Of a DNA stretch of 64,000 nt, positions 53,998-64,000 are shown one piece after another (positions within the stretch are counted from its first letter, which is position 1; every line of letters begins with the position of its first letter). The stretch comes from Myxococcales bacterium (lineage in GTDB: Bacteria > Myxococcota_A > SURF-8), in contig QZKR01000149.1 of assembly GCA_003598065.1 (NCBI GenBank), positions 1 through 64,000 of the forward strand, written 5' to 3'. Both the position numbers and the translations under genes were made by a program. The notes below the pieces were generated by a model. It saw only the letters and a list, made by a program, of their open reading frames with translations, made no database searches and was not told where the DNA came from.

Positions 53998-56280
53998 TCA
54001 GCGTCCCGTGGACAGTCCCAGGCGGCTTTCCGACGAAAGGCGATACACGGAGAACCGCTCGACCGCCTCATCCAATTTGGTCAACGGCAAGTTGTTGAAT
54101 TCGGCCAACGAATCCAACGACACGCCGCGGGACAACTCCACGGTTTCCACGTCCACCGAGGGGCCGAACGGGTCGTCGTCGGGAGGCGTCGGCAAGATCA
54201 TATCTACATAAGACAGGATGCTGCCGTCGGCGCCGACCAGCACTTCCCAATCCCGTTGCTGATTGTGAAATACGGCCCGGTAGATGTCGCCTTGTTCGTT
54301 CCCCAGCAAACTCAAGCGCCGCTCGGCCTCGAACACTTGCGCCCAGAGAACGAATGGCAGGAAATCGCCGACATTCGCCTCGCTGGGAGCATTCTCCGAA
54401 TAACGAACGATTGCCGAATAAGGAGCGGGGCCGTCGTCGAAGCCGAACAAATTGGAGAAAGGCACGGCGTAGGCGATCAAGATGTAACGATCGTAAAGCC
54501 CACCGTATAAAGGGGCGAAATTGACCCACAGTTCCCCGCCCTCCTCGGGATTGGGCTTGTCGGGATTGGTTTCGTCCAACGCCTTGGCGCCGACGCCGAG
54601 AGGAACGAACTGGCCGTTTGGCGTTCTGGCGCCGACCAGGGCAAACACGCCGTCCGGCAGACCGCTGAAAATCGACGGCAGCTTGCCGGCGGTCACCTTG
54701 ACGCGGCGATCCAGGGCCCGCTCCAGCACAAGCGGCCCCGGCAGCGGGGTGAACCCGCTGTAATCCGGAACCAGATCGTTCGTCTGGCCGTTGCCGTTGA
54801 GGTCGGCCTCGTCATAAGGCGGCTGCGCGCCCGTGCCGTCGTCCGGAACCATCGGCTGGGCGTCCAGCGACACGCCTTCCAATACGGCGTGGTAGAAAGT
54901 CCCGGAGTAGGCCAGGCTGGAGATGAGAAACGCTCCGACGTCGATCCAGCCGGCATAGAGCCGCGCGACCACTTGCTCCATCAGATCGTCGGCGGCGATA
55001 AAGCCGCCCATCGCCCAGGCGGTCGTGCTGCGGATGTCGCCTTCGGCGAGGACCTCCCGCTGCGGCGAATCGTCGCCGAGAACAATCTCGACGTTCGACG
55101 GCATGGGCAGCTCGTCGTGAAATGGCCCGTCGAAGGGGATGACGGTCATCAACGGACTGGCGAACAATTCGGTGACGCCCAAATCGAGCAGGCTTCCCAC
55201 GACGCTGAGCCCGGCCATGCCGAAGCGCGAATCCTGCTCCAAGACGGCCGGAATGCGGCTGAAATCAAGCTCGCCGCGCACGCCGGCCTTGCGATTCAGG
55301 CCGGTGAAGCGTCGCAGGGGGATCAGTACGTCCCTGGCGCCTATTTTAAGGAGGCTGCGATAATGGTAGTTCGGATGGAACACATGGATGTCGAACGGCG
55401 GTTCGGCGTCCTGGAAAGTCGCCACGCCGCGGTTGGCCTCGGTCGGCGTCACCGCCGAAAGATCGTTGATCATCACCGTTGCGCCGCTCACCGTTTCGCC
55501 GGTGGACTGATCGATGACGATGACGCGCGCGCCCGAAAGCTGAAGCGCGAAATTCTGCAACGACACGCTCGCGGACAGCCCCAAACCCTCGCAGATTTCC
55601 AACGCGAAGTGCGGCTCGACCAGGATCGTCGTGGTGCCGGAGCGCAGTCCGCCGCGCGCCAGACCCGTGCTCGGATCGATGCTGACGACGCCGGAATCGA
55701 GCGACCGCCAGCGGAAGGCGACGGAAGGAATAAGCGCCCCCGAGGCATCGACGGCGTGGGCGACGAGCTGCATTTCCTGGCCGATTTTCAGATAAGGAAG
55801 CACGCGTTCGATGAACATGTCGGCGATGCCGGAACAATCGGGCTGCGGCGCGCACAGCCCTCCCGTGCAATAATGCCCGTCGGGGCAGTCGCCGTTGGCC
55901 GTGCAGGCCGTCGGTTGGCAGGTCCCGTCGGCGCAAACGTACGCCGGCCCGTGCGAGGTCTGGCATTCGCCGTCGTCGTCGCACTCTACCGTCGGTATAC
56001 AGACGAACGTGTAGGGATTGCAGGTGTAACCCTCGGGGCAATCGTCGATGGTGCGGCAAACCGTTGCGGCTTCCTGCTCGCCGTCGATGGGCTCCCCTTC
56101 TCCATCGTCCAGGTCGCCGTCGGAAAGCGGAGCATCGCTGTCGGCGGGGGAATCACCCGATTGGTCTTCATCGGAGGAAAATTCGGAACCGGGACCGGCT
56201 TCGCCGCAGGCGACGAAGAAGAGAACGATCAATGCGCATAAACCTATCCGCCACCCTTCTTTCGGAAGCGTGACAAACAT
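53998..56280 (-). CDS. Large lipoprotein with acidic linker, Cys-rich modules and Big2-like domain (paralog 2)
   Basis: MFVTLPKEGWRIGLCALIVLFFVAC; SDGDLDDGEGEPIDGEQE; CRTIDDCPEGYTCNPYTFVC; shares DxNGNGxTxDxVPD and FxPLG regions with paralog 1. Confidence 0.75.
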   Translation of the reverse strand: MFVTLPKEGWRIGLCALIVLFFVACGEAGPGSEFSSDEDQSGDSPADSDAPLSDGDLDDGEGEPIDGEQEAATVCRTIDDCPEGYTCNPYTFVCIPTVECDDDGECQTSHGPAYVCADGTCQPTACTANGDCPDGHYCTGGLCAPQPDCSGIADMFIERVLPYLKIGQEMQLVAHAVDASGALIPSVAFRWRSLDSGVVSIDPSTGLARGGLRSGTTTILVEPHFALEICEGLGLSASVSLQNFALQLSGARVIVIDQSTGETVSGATVMINDLSAVTPTEANRGVATFQDAEPPFDIHVFHPNYHYRSLLKIGARDVLIPLRRFTGLNRKAGVRGELDFSRIPAVLEQDSRFGMAGLSVVGSLLDLGVTELFASPLMTVIPFDGPFHDELPMPSNVEIVLGDDSPQREVLAEGDIRSTTAWAMGGFIAADDLMEQVVARLYAGWIDVGAFLISSLAYSGTFYHAVLEGVSLDAQPMVPDDGTGAQPPYDEADLNGNGQTNDLVPDYSGFTPLPGPLVLERALDRRVKVTAGKLPSIFSGLPDGVFALVGARTPNGQFVPLGVGAKALDETNPDKPNPEEGGELWVNFAPLYGGLYDRYILIAYAVPFSNLFGFDDGPAPYSAIVRYSENAPSEANVGDFLPFVLWAQVFEAERRLSLLGNEQGDIYRAVFHNQQRDWEVLVGADGSILSYVDMILPTPPDDDPFGPSVDVETVELSRGVSLDSLAEFNNLPLTKLDEAVERFSVYRLSSESRLGLSTGR

Positions 56281-56697
56281 CCCCCCTCTGATGGAAACCA
56301 TCGTTGTCCTAGGGCTTTTGCGCATCTTCACACAGTCGTCGGCCCATCACCGGCCGCCTATTCATGCAAGTTGCATACCGGCCCCCGCAAAAGCGAAAGA
56401 ATGCGCTGTTATTCTAGTATCTTGCTCCTTTTTTCGCAACCACTATTCGGAAAATTTCCCCCATAAAGAGGTTCCCAAACGCGACATTTCTGTCTGGATT
56501 GTCAAGAGGCCGTGTAAGGCTTTCCCGCAAATCGAGATAAGCCGATGGTCCCTTGGCGGCTTTCTCCGGTCGCCCTGCCCCTGCAAAGACGCCCTTTCTC
56601 CGCGGACAAACGTTTCCCCTCGACCCAGATCGGCTCAAGCCTGAAACTTGACTTGCTATCAACCCCTCCCTATGCTGGGTAGGCTCGATTTTATGCG

Positions 56698-58095
56698 ATG
56701 AGGTACGGCGTGATGACGAAAACTTCCGTGTGGGCGGCATTCTCCGTCTGGATTGTCGTTCTTCCGACGCTGGCCTGCAATGAAACGCCGCCGGCCGTAT
56801 ACGATTATGCCGATCCCGATCTCTACGCCGGCGACGGCGACATCGATTTGCCCCCCGGCGACCTGGAAACCGATGGCGACGGCGACATCGAACCGGATAA
56901 TGAGGAAAACGAGGCGGAGTCCACGGAGGACGCGGATTCCGATGTGGATGAAGGTCCGGTTTACGCCTGCCTGCGGCGCGTGGCGACGGGCGGTTTCGGC
57001 GACAACCTGAACAAGCACGCCAGCGCCATGGCCGTTTTTAAAGACCGGTTGTTCGTCGGCACCTTCAATGGCGACGGCGGCAGCGAAATTCAAGGCGAAC
57101 CGGAGTATTCTTTCGGCGGTGAAATCTGGGCTTACGACGGCGAGACGTGGACGAAAATCATCGAGCGCGGTTTCGGCGACTTCGACAACATCGCCGTCAC
57201 GACGCTGGTCGCCGTCGGCGGCGAAAAACTTTACGCCGGCACGCTGAACGTCCAGACCGGCGCGCAGTTGTGGGTGAGCGAAAACGGCGAGACCTGGGAC
57301 TTCGTGGGCAAGGACGGCCTCGGCGATCCGGCGAATACGGCCGTGCGAGCCATGGCCGACTTCAACGGCCAGTTGATCGTAGGCACGGAAAACACCCAGT
57401 CCGGCGCGCAATTGATCAAGTTGCGCCAATTCATCTTGAGCGCGATCGTCCGCGACGGCATCGACAGTCAGGCCAACACCCGCATCGGTGCCATGACGAT
57501 GCTGCGCGGCAAACTGCTGATCGGCGTGAGCGGAGTCACCGGCGCGTCGATCTATCAGTACGACGGCGACGCCGTGACGCGCCTGACCGGCCAGGGACGA
57601 TCGTTCGACTTTCCCTTCGGCCATACCGGCGTGGCGTCGATGACGGTCCACAATGAGCGCTATCTCTACGCCGGCACGGAGAACCTCGTCAACGGCTTCG
57701 GCGTTTTTCGTTCGCGCGACCTTTCCCGCTACCTCCAACTGGAAAGCGACGGTTTCGGCGACCGCGCGCAGGCGTATGGCTGGTCGCTGGCCAGCTTCCA
57801 GGGCTCGCTGTTCGTCGGCGCGTTCAACCAGGGCAGTCTCTTGAATCCGCTGGAGAGCGGCGGAGCGATATTCAAGTCCGACGATGGGGAGTCGTTCACT
57901 AAACTCGTGGGCGATGAAGGGCCCTGGGCCGGGCCGGGAATCGACAACGACCGCAATTACGGCTTCCCTTCCATGGCGGTCTACCGCGACAAGCTTTACG
58001 TCGGCACGGGGCAGTGCTATTCCTGCGGGGGACGCGAGGGGCTGGAGGTTTGGGAGATCGACGACGCCGATTGCGTCGGCGGCTTCGCGCGGTGA
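56698..58095 (+). CDS. Lipoprotein with acidic linker and beta-propeller-like repeats
   Basis: Lipobox VLPTLAC; DPDLYAGDGDIDLPPGDLETDGDGDIEP; recurring LFVGTFN/LYAGTLN/LIVGTEN/LYAGTEN strands. Confidence 0.7.
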   Translation: MRYGVMTKTSVWAAFSVWIVVLPTLACNETPPAVYDYADPDLYAGDGDIDLPPGDLETDGDGDIEPDNEENEAESTEDADSDVDEGPVYACLRRVATGGFGDNLNKHASAMAVFKDRLFVGTFNGDGGSEIQGEPEYSFGGEIWAYDGETWTKIIERGFGDFDNIAVTTLVAVGGEKLYAGTLNVQTGAQLWVSENGETWDFVGKDGLGDPANTAVRAMADFNGQLIVGTENTQSGAQLIKLRQFILSAIVRDGIDSQANTRIGAMTMLRGKLLIGVSGVTGASIYQYDGDAVTRLTGQGRSFDFPFGHTGVASMTVHNERYLYAGTENLVNGFGVFRSRDLSRYLQLESDGFGDRAQAYGWSLASFQGSLFVGAFNQGSLLNPLESGGAIFKSDDGESFTKLVGDEGPWAGPGIDNDRNYGFPSMAVYRDKLYVGTGQCYSCGGREGLEVWEIDDADCVGGFAR

Positions 58096-58107
58096 TTCGA
58101 TCCTGCT

Positions 58108-59010
58108 TTAGAATCCCAAGGCGAGCAGTATCGCACCCACCGCCAGGCCAAACACCACCTTGAACAGTTTAATTTTGAGGCTGTCTTCCAAAGAATAGCC
58201 CAAAAGCGGCAGGAGGCCGTGGCCGTCCTGAACGAGCGAGTTGGCGATCAGGACGGCGAAGCCGATCTGCCCTTGGGCGAAGAGCGAGATGAAAATCAGG
58301 TTCGGACCGGATACGGGCAGGATGCCCACGATCACGCCCAGAAAAAGCAGGATCGTCTGGTTGTTCGTGACAATCTGGTTCAAATCGAACGAGTGCTGTA
58401 AAACGCCGATTACCAGCATGGTGCCCAGCAGCCACAAATAAATCTTCGGCAAATGCCGCTTTAAAATGTGTCCCCACAGGTGTTCCACGACGAAATGCCG
58501 GAAATCGAATCCGCGCGCTTCGAATTCGCCGTGGTGCTCGATGGCGCACTTCTCGTTGACGCGCATGCCCGTCGCACGCTTGAAAAAATCGGCGAGCGCG
58601 CCGGCGGCGATCCCCGAAACAACCAAGGCCGCCATCAAGATGACCACATCGGAAACCTTTATCGCGTTGCTCGGATCTAGAGCGGCGGCGATCATGACAA
58701 AGGCCTCGTCGCCGAAGGTGGCGGTCAGCGTGGAAACGATACCCCCATAACCGATGATCCCGGCCATGTACAGCGAATCGGCGGCGAAGGATCCGCTGCA
58801 GCCGGGAGTGACGCCCAGGAAGGAACAGAAAGTGTACTGGCCGGCGAGGTTCTGGGTGATGTAACGGCGTATGAAGCGCGAGAATTTAAGCTCGAACAGT
58901 TCGACCAAAGCCATCAGCACGAAAACGATGGCGATGATCTCGATCGATTCGAGAAAGACGCCGAGAAAAAGATCTCCGAGGCCGCCGCCTGCGGCCGCGT
59001 GCTCGTGCAT
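58108..59010 (-). CDS. Putative manganese/heavy-metal transporter (ArsP_2-like permease)
   Basis: FLGVTPGCSGSFAADSLYMAGIIGYGG; GVIVGILPVSGPNLIFISLFAQG; N-terminal His-rich MHEHAAAGGG. Confidence 0.7.
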   Translation of the reverse strand: MHEHAAAGGGLGDLFLGVFLESIEIIAIVFVLMALVELFELKFSRFIRRYITQNLAGQYTFCSFLGVTPGCSGSFAADSLYMAGIIGYGGIVSTLTATFGDEAFVMIAAALDPSNAIKVSDVVILMAALVVSGIAAGALADFFKRATGMRVNEKCAIEHHGEFEARGFDFRHFVVEHLWGHILKRHLPKIYLWLLGTMLVIGVLQHSFDLNQIVTNNQTILLFLGVIVGILPVSGPNLIFISLFAQGQIGFAVLIANSLVQDGHGLLPLLGYSLEDSLKIKLFKVVFGLAVGAILLALGF

Positions 59011-59031
59011 GGCCGGTCCCTCCGGGGTGCT

Positions 59032-59412
59032 TTACTTGCGGTTGTCGTAGTACGGCGGGCCGGGAATGCGAGGCGGTATTTTGCCGTACTTTTCCTTTTC
59101 GTTCGCGGCTCGCAATTTTTTGACGAGTTTGACGATGGTGAACACCACCACGCCGGCGAGCGCGAACTTGCACAGCATCAGCCAGCCGCGCGGCAATCCG
59201 ACGGAGTTCAGCGCCAGATTGACGCCCAGAATGACGGCCAGCACGGCGAAATACGGCGGCGACGCCGTAGCGACGATCTGGGAAATCCCGCCGGTTTTCG
59301 AAACGGCGTATTTTTCCAACACCCTTCCCAGCCGAAGATAAATCCACGTTGCGGCGGCGAGACCCGCCAGCAAATAAAAAATCACCCCGCCCCATGCCGC
59401 TTCCGACTGCAT
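59032..59412 (-). CDS. Small multi-pass membrane protein of unknown function
   Basis: 126 aa with about three hydrophobic segments; 21 bp upstream of the transporter gene. Confidence 0.6.
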   Translation of the reverse strand: MQSEAAWGGVIFYLLAGLAAATWIYLRLGRVLEKYAVSKTGGISQIVATASPPYFAVLAVILGVNLALNSVGLPRGWLMLCKFALAGVVVFTIVKLVKKLRAANEKEKYGKIPPRIPGPPYYDNRK

Positions 59413-59526
59413 CGGCTCGCCTCCCGGAACGCTTTATTGGCCCCCAGCATCGCCGATTGGAAACGCCGTGTCAATCGCGCCGGCAAGGCGCCGGTTGGCT
59501 GGCGGAAAACCTATAGGGCGATTGCT

Positions 59527-59823
59527 CTACTGCAAAAACGATCCGATGAGTTTTCTAACAGCGTCCGTCGGGTAAGAGATGGAGGCCAGCAGATTTTGCA
59601 GGTCCTGCCCTTCGTGGCGTTCTTCGTGGTGTGGTTCCATGCCGGCGAACTGGAAACTCTGCACCAATCTGAAGCGACCATCGTCAAGCCGGTAGAGGTT
59701 GACGGTTTCGGTGTTGATCGGCCAGCGCGCGCCGCTCTGGTGCTCCTCGACAAGTTCGGCTACCAACGTGAGGCCGTGTTCCGCTGCGTCCTGAATTCCG
59801 TGCGTCGATTGAATCTCGGGCAT
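59527..59823 (-). CDS. Small hypothetical protein
   Basis: 98 aa ORF in otherwise unassigned interval between the membrane protein and aldo/keto reductase genes. Confidence 0.4.
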   Translation of the reverse strand: MPEIQSTHGIQDAAEHGLTLVAELVEEHQSGARWPINTETVNLYRLDDGRFRLVQSFQFAGMEPHHEERHEGQDLQNLLASISYPTDAVRKLIGSFLQ

Positions 59824-59920
59824 GACTTCCTCGCTAAAAGCGTTTCGAATAGAAGAGGGTCAGGCTGGATCGCTTATTCCGGCGGACGGTGCGAATCGGC
59901 TGAAGAGCGATTTTTCGTCT

Positions 59921-60763
59921 TCAGATAATCGGCAGCGTCTTGGGCGGCTTACCCAGCGGAAACGCCAGGTCGATCATGGCGAGGTCGGATTCGGAAAGGA
60001 CAAGCTCGCCAGCGCCGGCGTTCTCCTCGACGTGCGCAAGGCTCGACGCCTTGGGAATGGCAAACGAGCCGTCATGCCGCAAGAGCCAGGCCAGCGCCGC
60101 CTGGCGCGGCGTGGCTTGATATCGCGCGGCGACGTCGGCGAGGACGCGCCCTCCCGCCGAGCGCCCCGCCGGGAAGCGACCGCTGCCGAAAGGGCTGTAG
60201 GCGACGACGGCCACGCCATGCGCGGCGCACCACGGCAGCACGCGATGTTCGATGGCCCGCTCGCCAAGATGATAGAGCACCTGATTGCAGGCGATCTGAC
60301 CCTCGCCGACGAGCGAAACCGCTTCCTCCAGATCATCGGCGTCGAAGTTGCTGACGCCCCAGGCGCGGATTTTCCCGTCGGCCACGAGCCTGGCGAAGGC
60401 GCGGAACGTCTCTTCCAGAAGGACCGAGCCGCGCCAGTGCAACAGGTAAAGGTCAAGGCGATCCGTTTTCAGACGGCGCAGGCTCGCCTCGCAGGCCGCC
60501 AGCGCGCTGCGATAGGAAGCATTCTGCGGCATCACCTTGGAAACGAGGAAAACCTCGTCGCGCCGGTCGGCGATAGCGCGGGCGACAAGCCGCTCCGCTT
60601 CGCCCGAGCCGTACATTTCCGCCGTATCGACGTGCGTAAGTCCGAGATCCAAGCCTTGCCGCAGCGCCGCCACGGCGGCGTCGGGCGTCTTTTCGATCAG
60701 CCAGGTTCCCTGACCGATGACGGGGATTGCGCGGTCCAGCAAACCGAAGGATCGGGCGCGCAT
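59921..60763 (-). CDS. Aldo/keto reductase
   Basis: GQGTWLIE; LGLTHVDTAEMYGSGEAERLVARAI; LYLLHWRG; IPKASSLAHVEENAGA; RBS aaaggag before ATG 60763. Confidence 0.9.
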   Translation of the reverse strand: MRARSFGLLDRAIPVIGQGTWLIEKTPDAAVAALRQGLDLGLTHVDTAEMYGSGEAERLVARAIADRRDEVFLVSKVMPQNASYRSALAACEASLRRLKTDRLDLYLLHWRGSVLLEETFRAFARLVADGKIRAWGVSNFDADDLEEAVSLVGEGQIACNQVLYHLGERAIEHRVLPWCAAHGVAVVAYSPFGSGRFPAGRSAGGRVLADVAARYQATPRQAALAWLLRHDGSFAIPKASSLAHVEENAGAGELVLSESDLAMIDLAFPLGKPPKTLPII

Positions 60764-60965
60764 GATGGCTCCTTTCTGTCGCATTTTTATTCTCGCCTAT
60801 TCCTATAGAGAAAGAAAGGATGACACTCTTGTTAAGGACTTTCGGAAATGCGCCGAATGCTTGACAGCAGCGGGGGCGAGGTATAGGGTGTGCCCGCTCG
60901 TTCGGCGCCGATGCGTGTCAGACGCCGACAAATTACGTGTTGTCCGTGTTGTTCACGTTGAGGTG

Positions 60966-62210
60966 ATGGTCATGCGCGTCGTGGATCATGAGCAGTATCA
61001 GCGGCTGTGCATCGAAATGCGCAAGCAGGTCGGCGGCATCCTCGAAATCAAACCCAAGTTCTACATCCGCACCGTTGACGATCTGGCGACGATCTACACG
61101 CCCGGCGTGGCCGAACCCTGCCGCCGGATCGCCGAAAACCCCGAACTGGCTTACACCTACACGGGCAAAGCCAACACGATCGCCGTCATTTCCGACGGCA
61201 CGGCCGTATTGGGTCTGGGCGACATCGGCCCCATGGCCGGCCTGCCGGTGATGGAAGGCAAAGCGGCCCTCTTCAAGCAGTTCGCCGGCATCGACGCCGT
61301 GCCGATCGTCGTCGGCTCGACCGACGTGGATAAATTGGAAATGTTCGTTCGCATGATCGCGCCGACCTTCGGCGGCATCAATCTGGAAGACATTTCCGCC
61401 CCGCACTGCATCGAGCTTGTGGAGCGGCTGCGCGACCTCGAAATCCCGCTCTTCCACGACGACCAGGACGGCACGGCGGTCGTCACCACGGCGGCGCTGA
61501 AAAACGCGTTGGCGCTCACCGGGCGGACTTTCGCTGATGCGACGATCGTCATCAACGGCGCGGGTGCGGCAGGATACGCGATCGCCAAGATGCTTTCCCG
61601 TCAGACGCCGCGCCCGAAACGGATACTCATCCTCGACAGCAAGGGGATCATTCACCGCGAAGCCGGCAAACCGCTTCATTTCCACAAGGAATTGATGCTC
61701 AAAATGCCTGGAGTCGAGGAAGGCAAAGGCTCGCTGGCCGACGCCATGCGCGGCGCGGACGTGTTCATCGGCGTCTCCAAGGCCAGGCTTGTCACGCCGG
61801 AGATGGTGCGGTCGATGGCCCCCGATCCGATCGTTTTCGCCATGGCCAACCCCGACCCCGAGATCATGCCTGGCCTGGCCTACGAAGCGGGAGCGGCGAT
61901 CGTCGGCTCTGGCCGTTCCGACTATCCGAATCAGATCAACAACGTCCTCGCCTTCCCCGGCATTTTCCGCGGCACCCTCGACGTGCGGGCGCGGCGTATC
62001 ACGCCGCGCATGCTCGACGCGGCGGCGACGGCGTTGGCCAACGTCCTGCGCCACCCGACGCGCGACAAGATCCTGCCGAAGACCTTGGATCGTTGCGTGT
62101 CCGGTAAGATCGCCGACGCCGTGGCCGAGGCCTGGACCGAAGAGATGGGCCTGCCTGCGCCTCCCAAGCACCACGGCGCCGCCCACGACCCGCGAGCGAA
62201 TCGGAACTGA
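60966..62210 (+). CDS. maeB: NAD(P)-dependent malic enzyme
   Basis: TIYTPGVAEPCR; DGTAVLGLGDIGPMAGLPVMEGKAALFKQFAGIDAVPI; PLFHDDQDGTAVVTTAALKNAL; start 60966 or 60972. Confidence 0.92.
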   Translation: MVMRVVDHEQYQRLCIEMRKQVGGILEIKPKFYIRTVDDLATIYTPGVAEPCRRIAENPELAYTYTGKANTIAVISDGTAVLGLGDIGPMAGLPVMEGKAALFKQFAGIDAVPIVVGSTDVDKLEMFVRMIAPTFGGINLEDISAPHCIELVERLRDLEIPLFHDDQDGTAVVTTAALKNALALTGRTFADATIVINGAGAAGYAIAKMLSRQTPRPKRILILDSKGIIHREAGKPLHFHKELMLKMPGVEEGKGSLADAMRGADVFIGVSKARLVTPEMVRSMAPDPIVFAMANPDPEIMPGLAYEAGAAIVGSGRSDYPNQINNVLAFPGIFRGTLDVRARRITPRMLDAAATALANVLRHPTRDKILPKTLDRCVSGKIADAVAEAWTEEMGLPAPPKHHGAAHDPRANRN

Positions 62211-62267
62211 CAGGCCGCGAACACGGCAGACTCGCAACCCTCGCCTGAAAAAATTTTCCCCCCTGTC

Positions 62268-62295
62268 TTGACAGCCTGAAAAGCGGACTTATTTT
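62268..62295 (+). promoter_or_regulatory. Candidate groES promoter TTGACA-N16-TATTTT
   Basis: ttgaca 62268-62273, tattt(t) 62290-62295. Confidence 0.45.
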
Positions 62296-62302
62296 TCACT
62301 CG

Positions 62303-62595
62303 TCATCGAGCGATAACGCGGTGTTATCGCTAGGTTTTTCGATAAACCTGCGCGGCGGACGGGCCGCCGCGCGATACGTTTCGACATCCAGGTCGATTTC
62401 CGTCGGGCCGGCCGCGTTGCGGTCCGGCGATTGAAATAAATCGGCCGCTTCAAAGCTCTTAGGGAAGGCTGTCCTCGTCGCGGGGGACCCCCGCGACAAG
62501 GACGCCCAGGCGACGATTGACGCCCGGCGGCATTGCGCCGGGTTTGTTTCTACGGTATAGACATCGCGTTCATCATTCTACCAAGGGGAAAGGAA
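62303..62595 (+). promoter_or_regulatory. Highly structured groES 5' leader (about eight successive hairpins)
   Basis: AGCGATAAC-gcggt-GTTATCGCT; AGGTTT-ttcgat-AAACCT; GCGCGGCGG-acggg-CCGCCGCGC; TCGAC/GTCGA; GCCGGCCGC/GCGGtCCGGC; CGATT/AATCG; 33-bp near-palindrome 62471-62503; CCCGGCG-gcattg-CGCCGGG-TTTGTTT. Confidence 0.55.

Positions 62596-64000
<1,405 letters not shown>

Noticed and set aside
54889-56241. 450-aa plus-strand ORF opposite lipoprotein paralog 2
   Set aside because: Antisense shadow; no motif, poor composition.
62296-62499. 67-aa minus-strand ORF in the groES leader
   Set aside because: Lies entirely across palindromic leader sequence with no RBS seen; kept only as an alternative explanation for the spacer.

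Overview
This 64 kb window is GC-rich bacterial chromosomal DNA. I infer a deltaproteobacterial or Myxococcota-like lineage from the Asp/Gly-rich, Cys-rich lipoproteins and the FrzS-like protein. No tRNA, rRNA, CRISPR array or intact transposase was seen. Recognisable loci: asparagine synthase plus methyltransferase; a fadN-fadA type beta-oxidation operon; a PcrA/UvrD helicase; a possible inositol/cyclitol-type catabolic cluster (GH36, IolD-like TPP enzyme, RpiB/LacAB, methylmalonate-semialdehyde dehydrogenase, two Gfo/Idh/MocA paralogs) followed by FadL-like, GH31 and GH43/GH130-like genes; a sigma-54 activator; an M3 peptidase; carbamoyltransferase-SxtJ; RNase J; a FrzS-like receiver/coiled-coil protein; a series of large lipoproteins with acidic DGD tethers; malic enzyme; and groES-groEL (groEL cut by the window end). 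Best leads: (1) a MITE-like element at the left edge whose inverted ends carry small stem-loops with compensatory changes; (2) a roughly 300-nt groES leader holding a chain of hairpins, an operator-like palindrome at the predicted transcription start and a terminator-like hairpin; (3) a TGAATGA-N4-TCATTCA site matching the Bacillus FadR consensus at the promoter of the fadN-type operon; (4) the atypical iol-like cluster, including a Gfo/Idh paralog that has lost its EKP lysine; (5) a tandem pair of undescribed lipoproteins with shared architecture. All of this is by-eye reading; no search or alignment was run.
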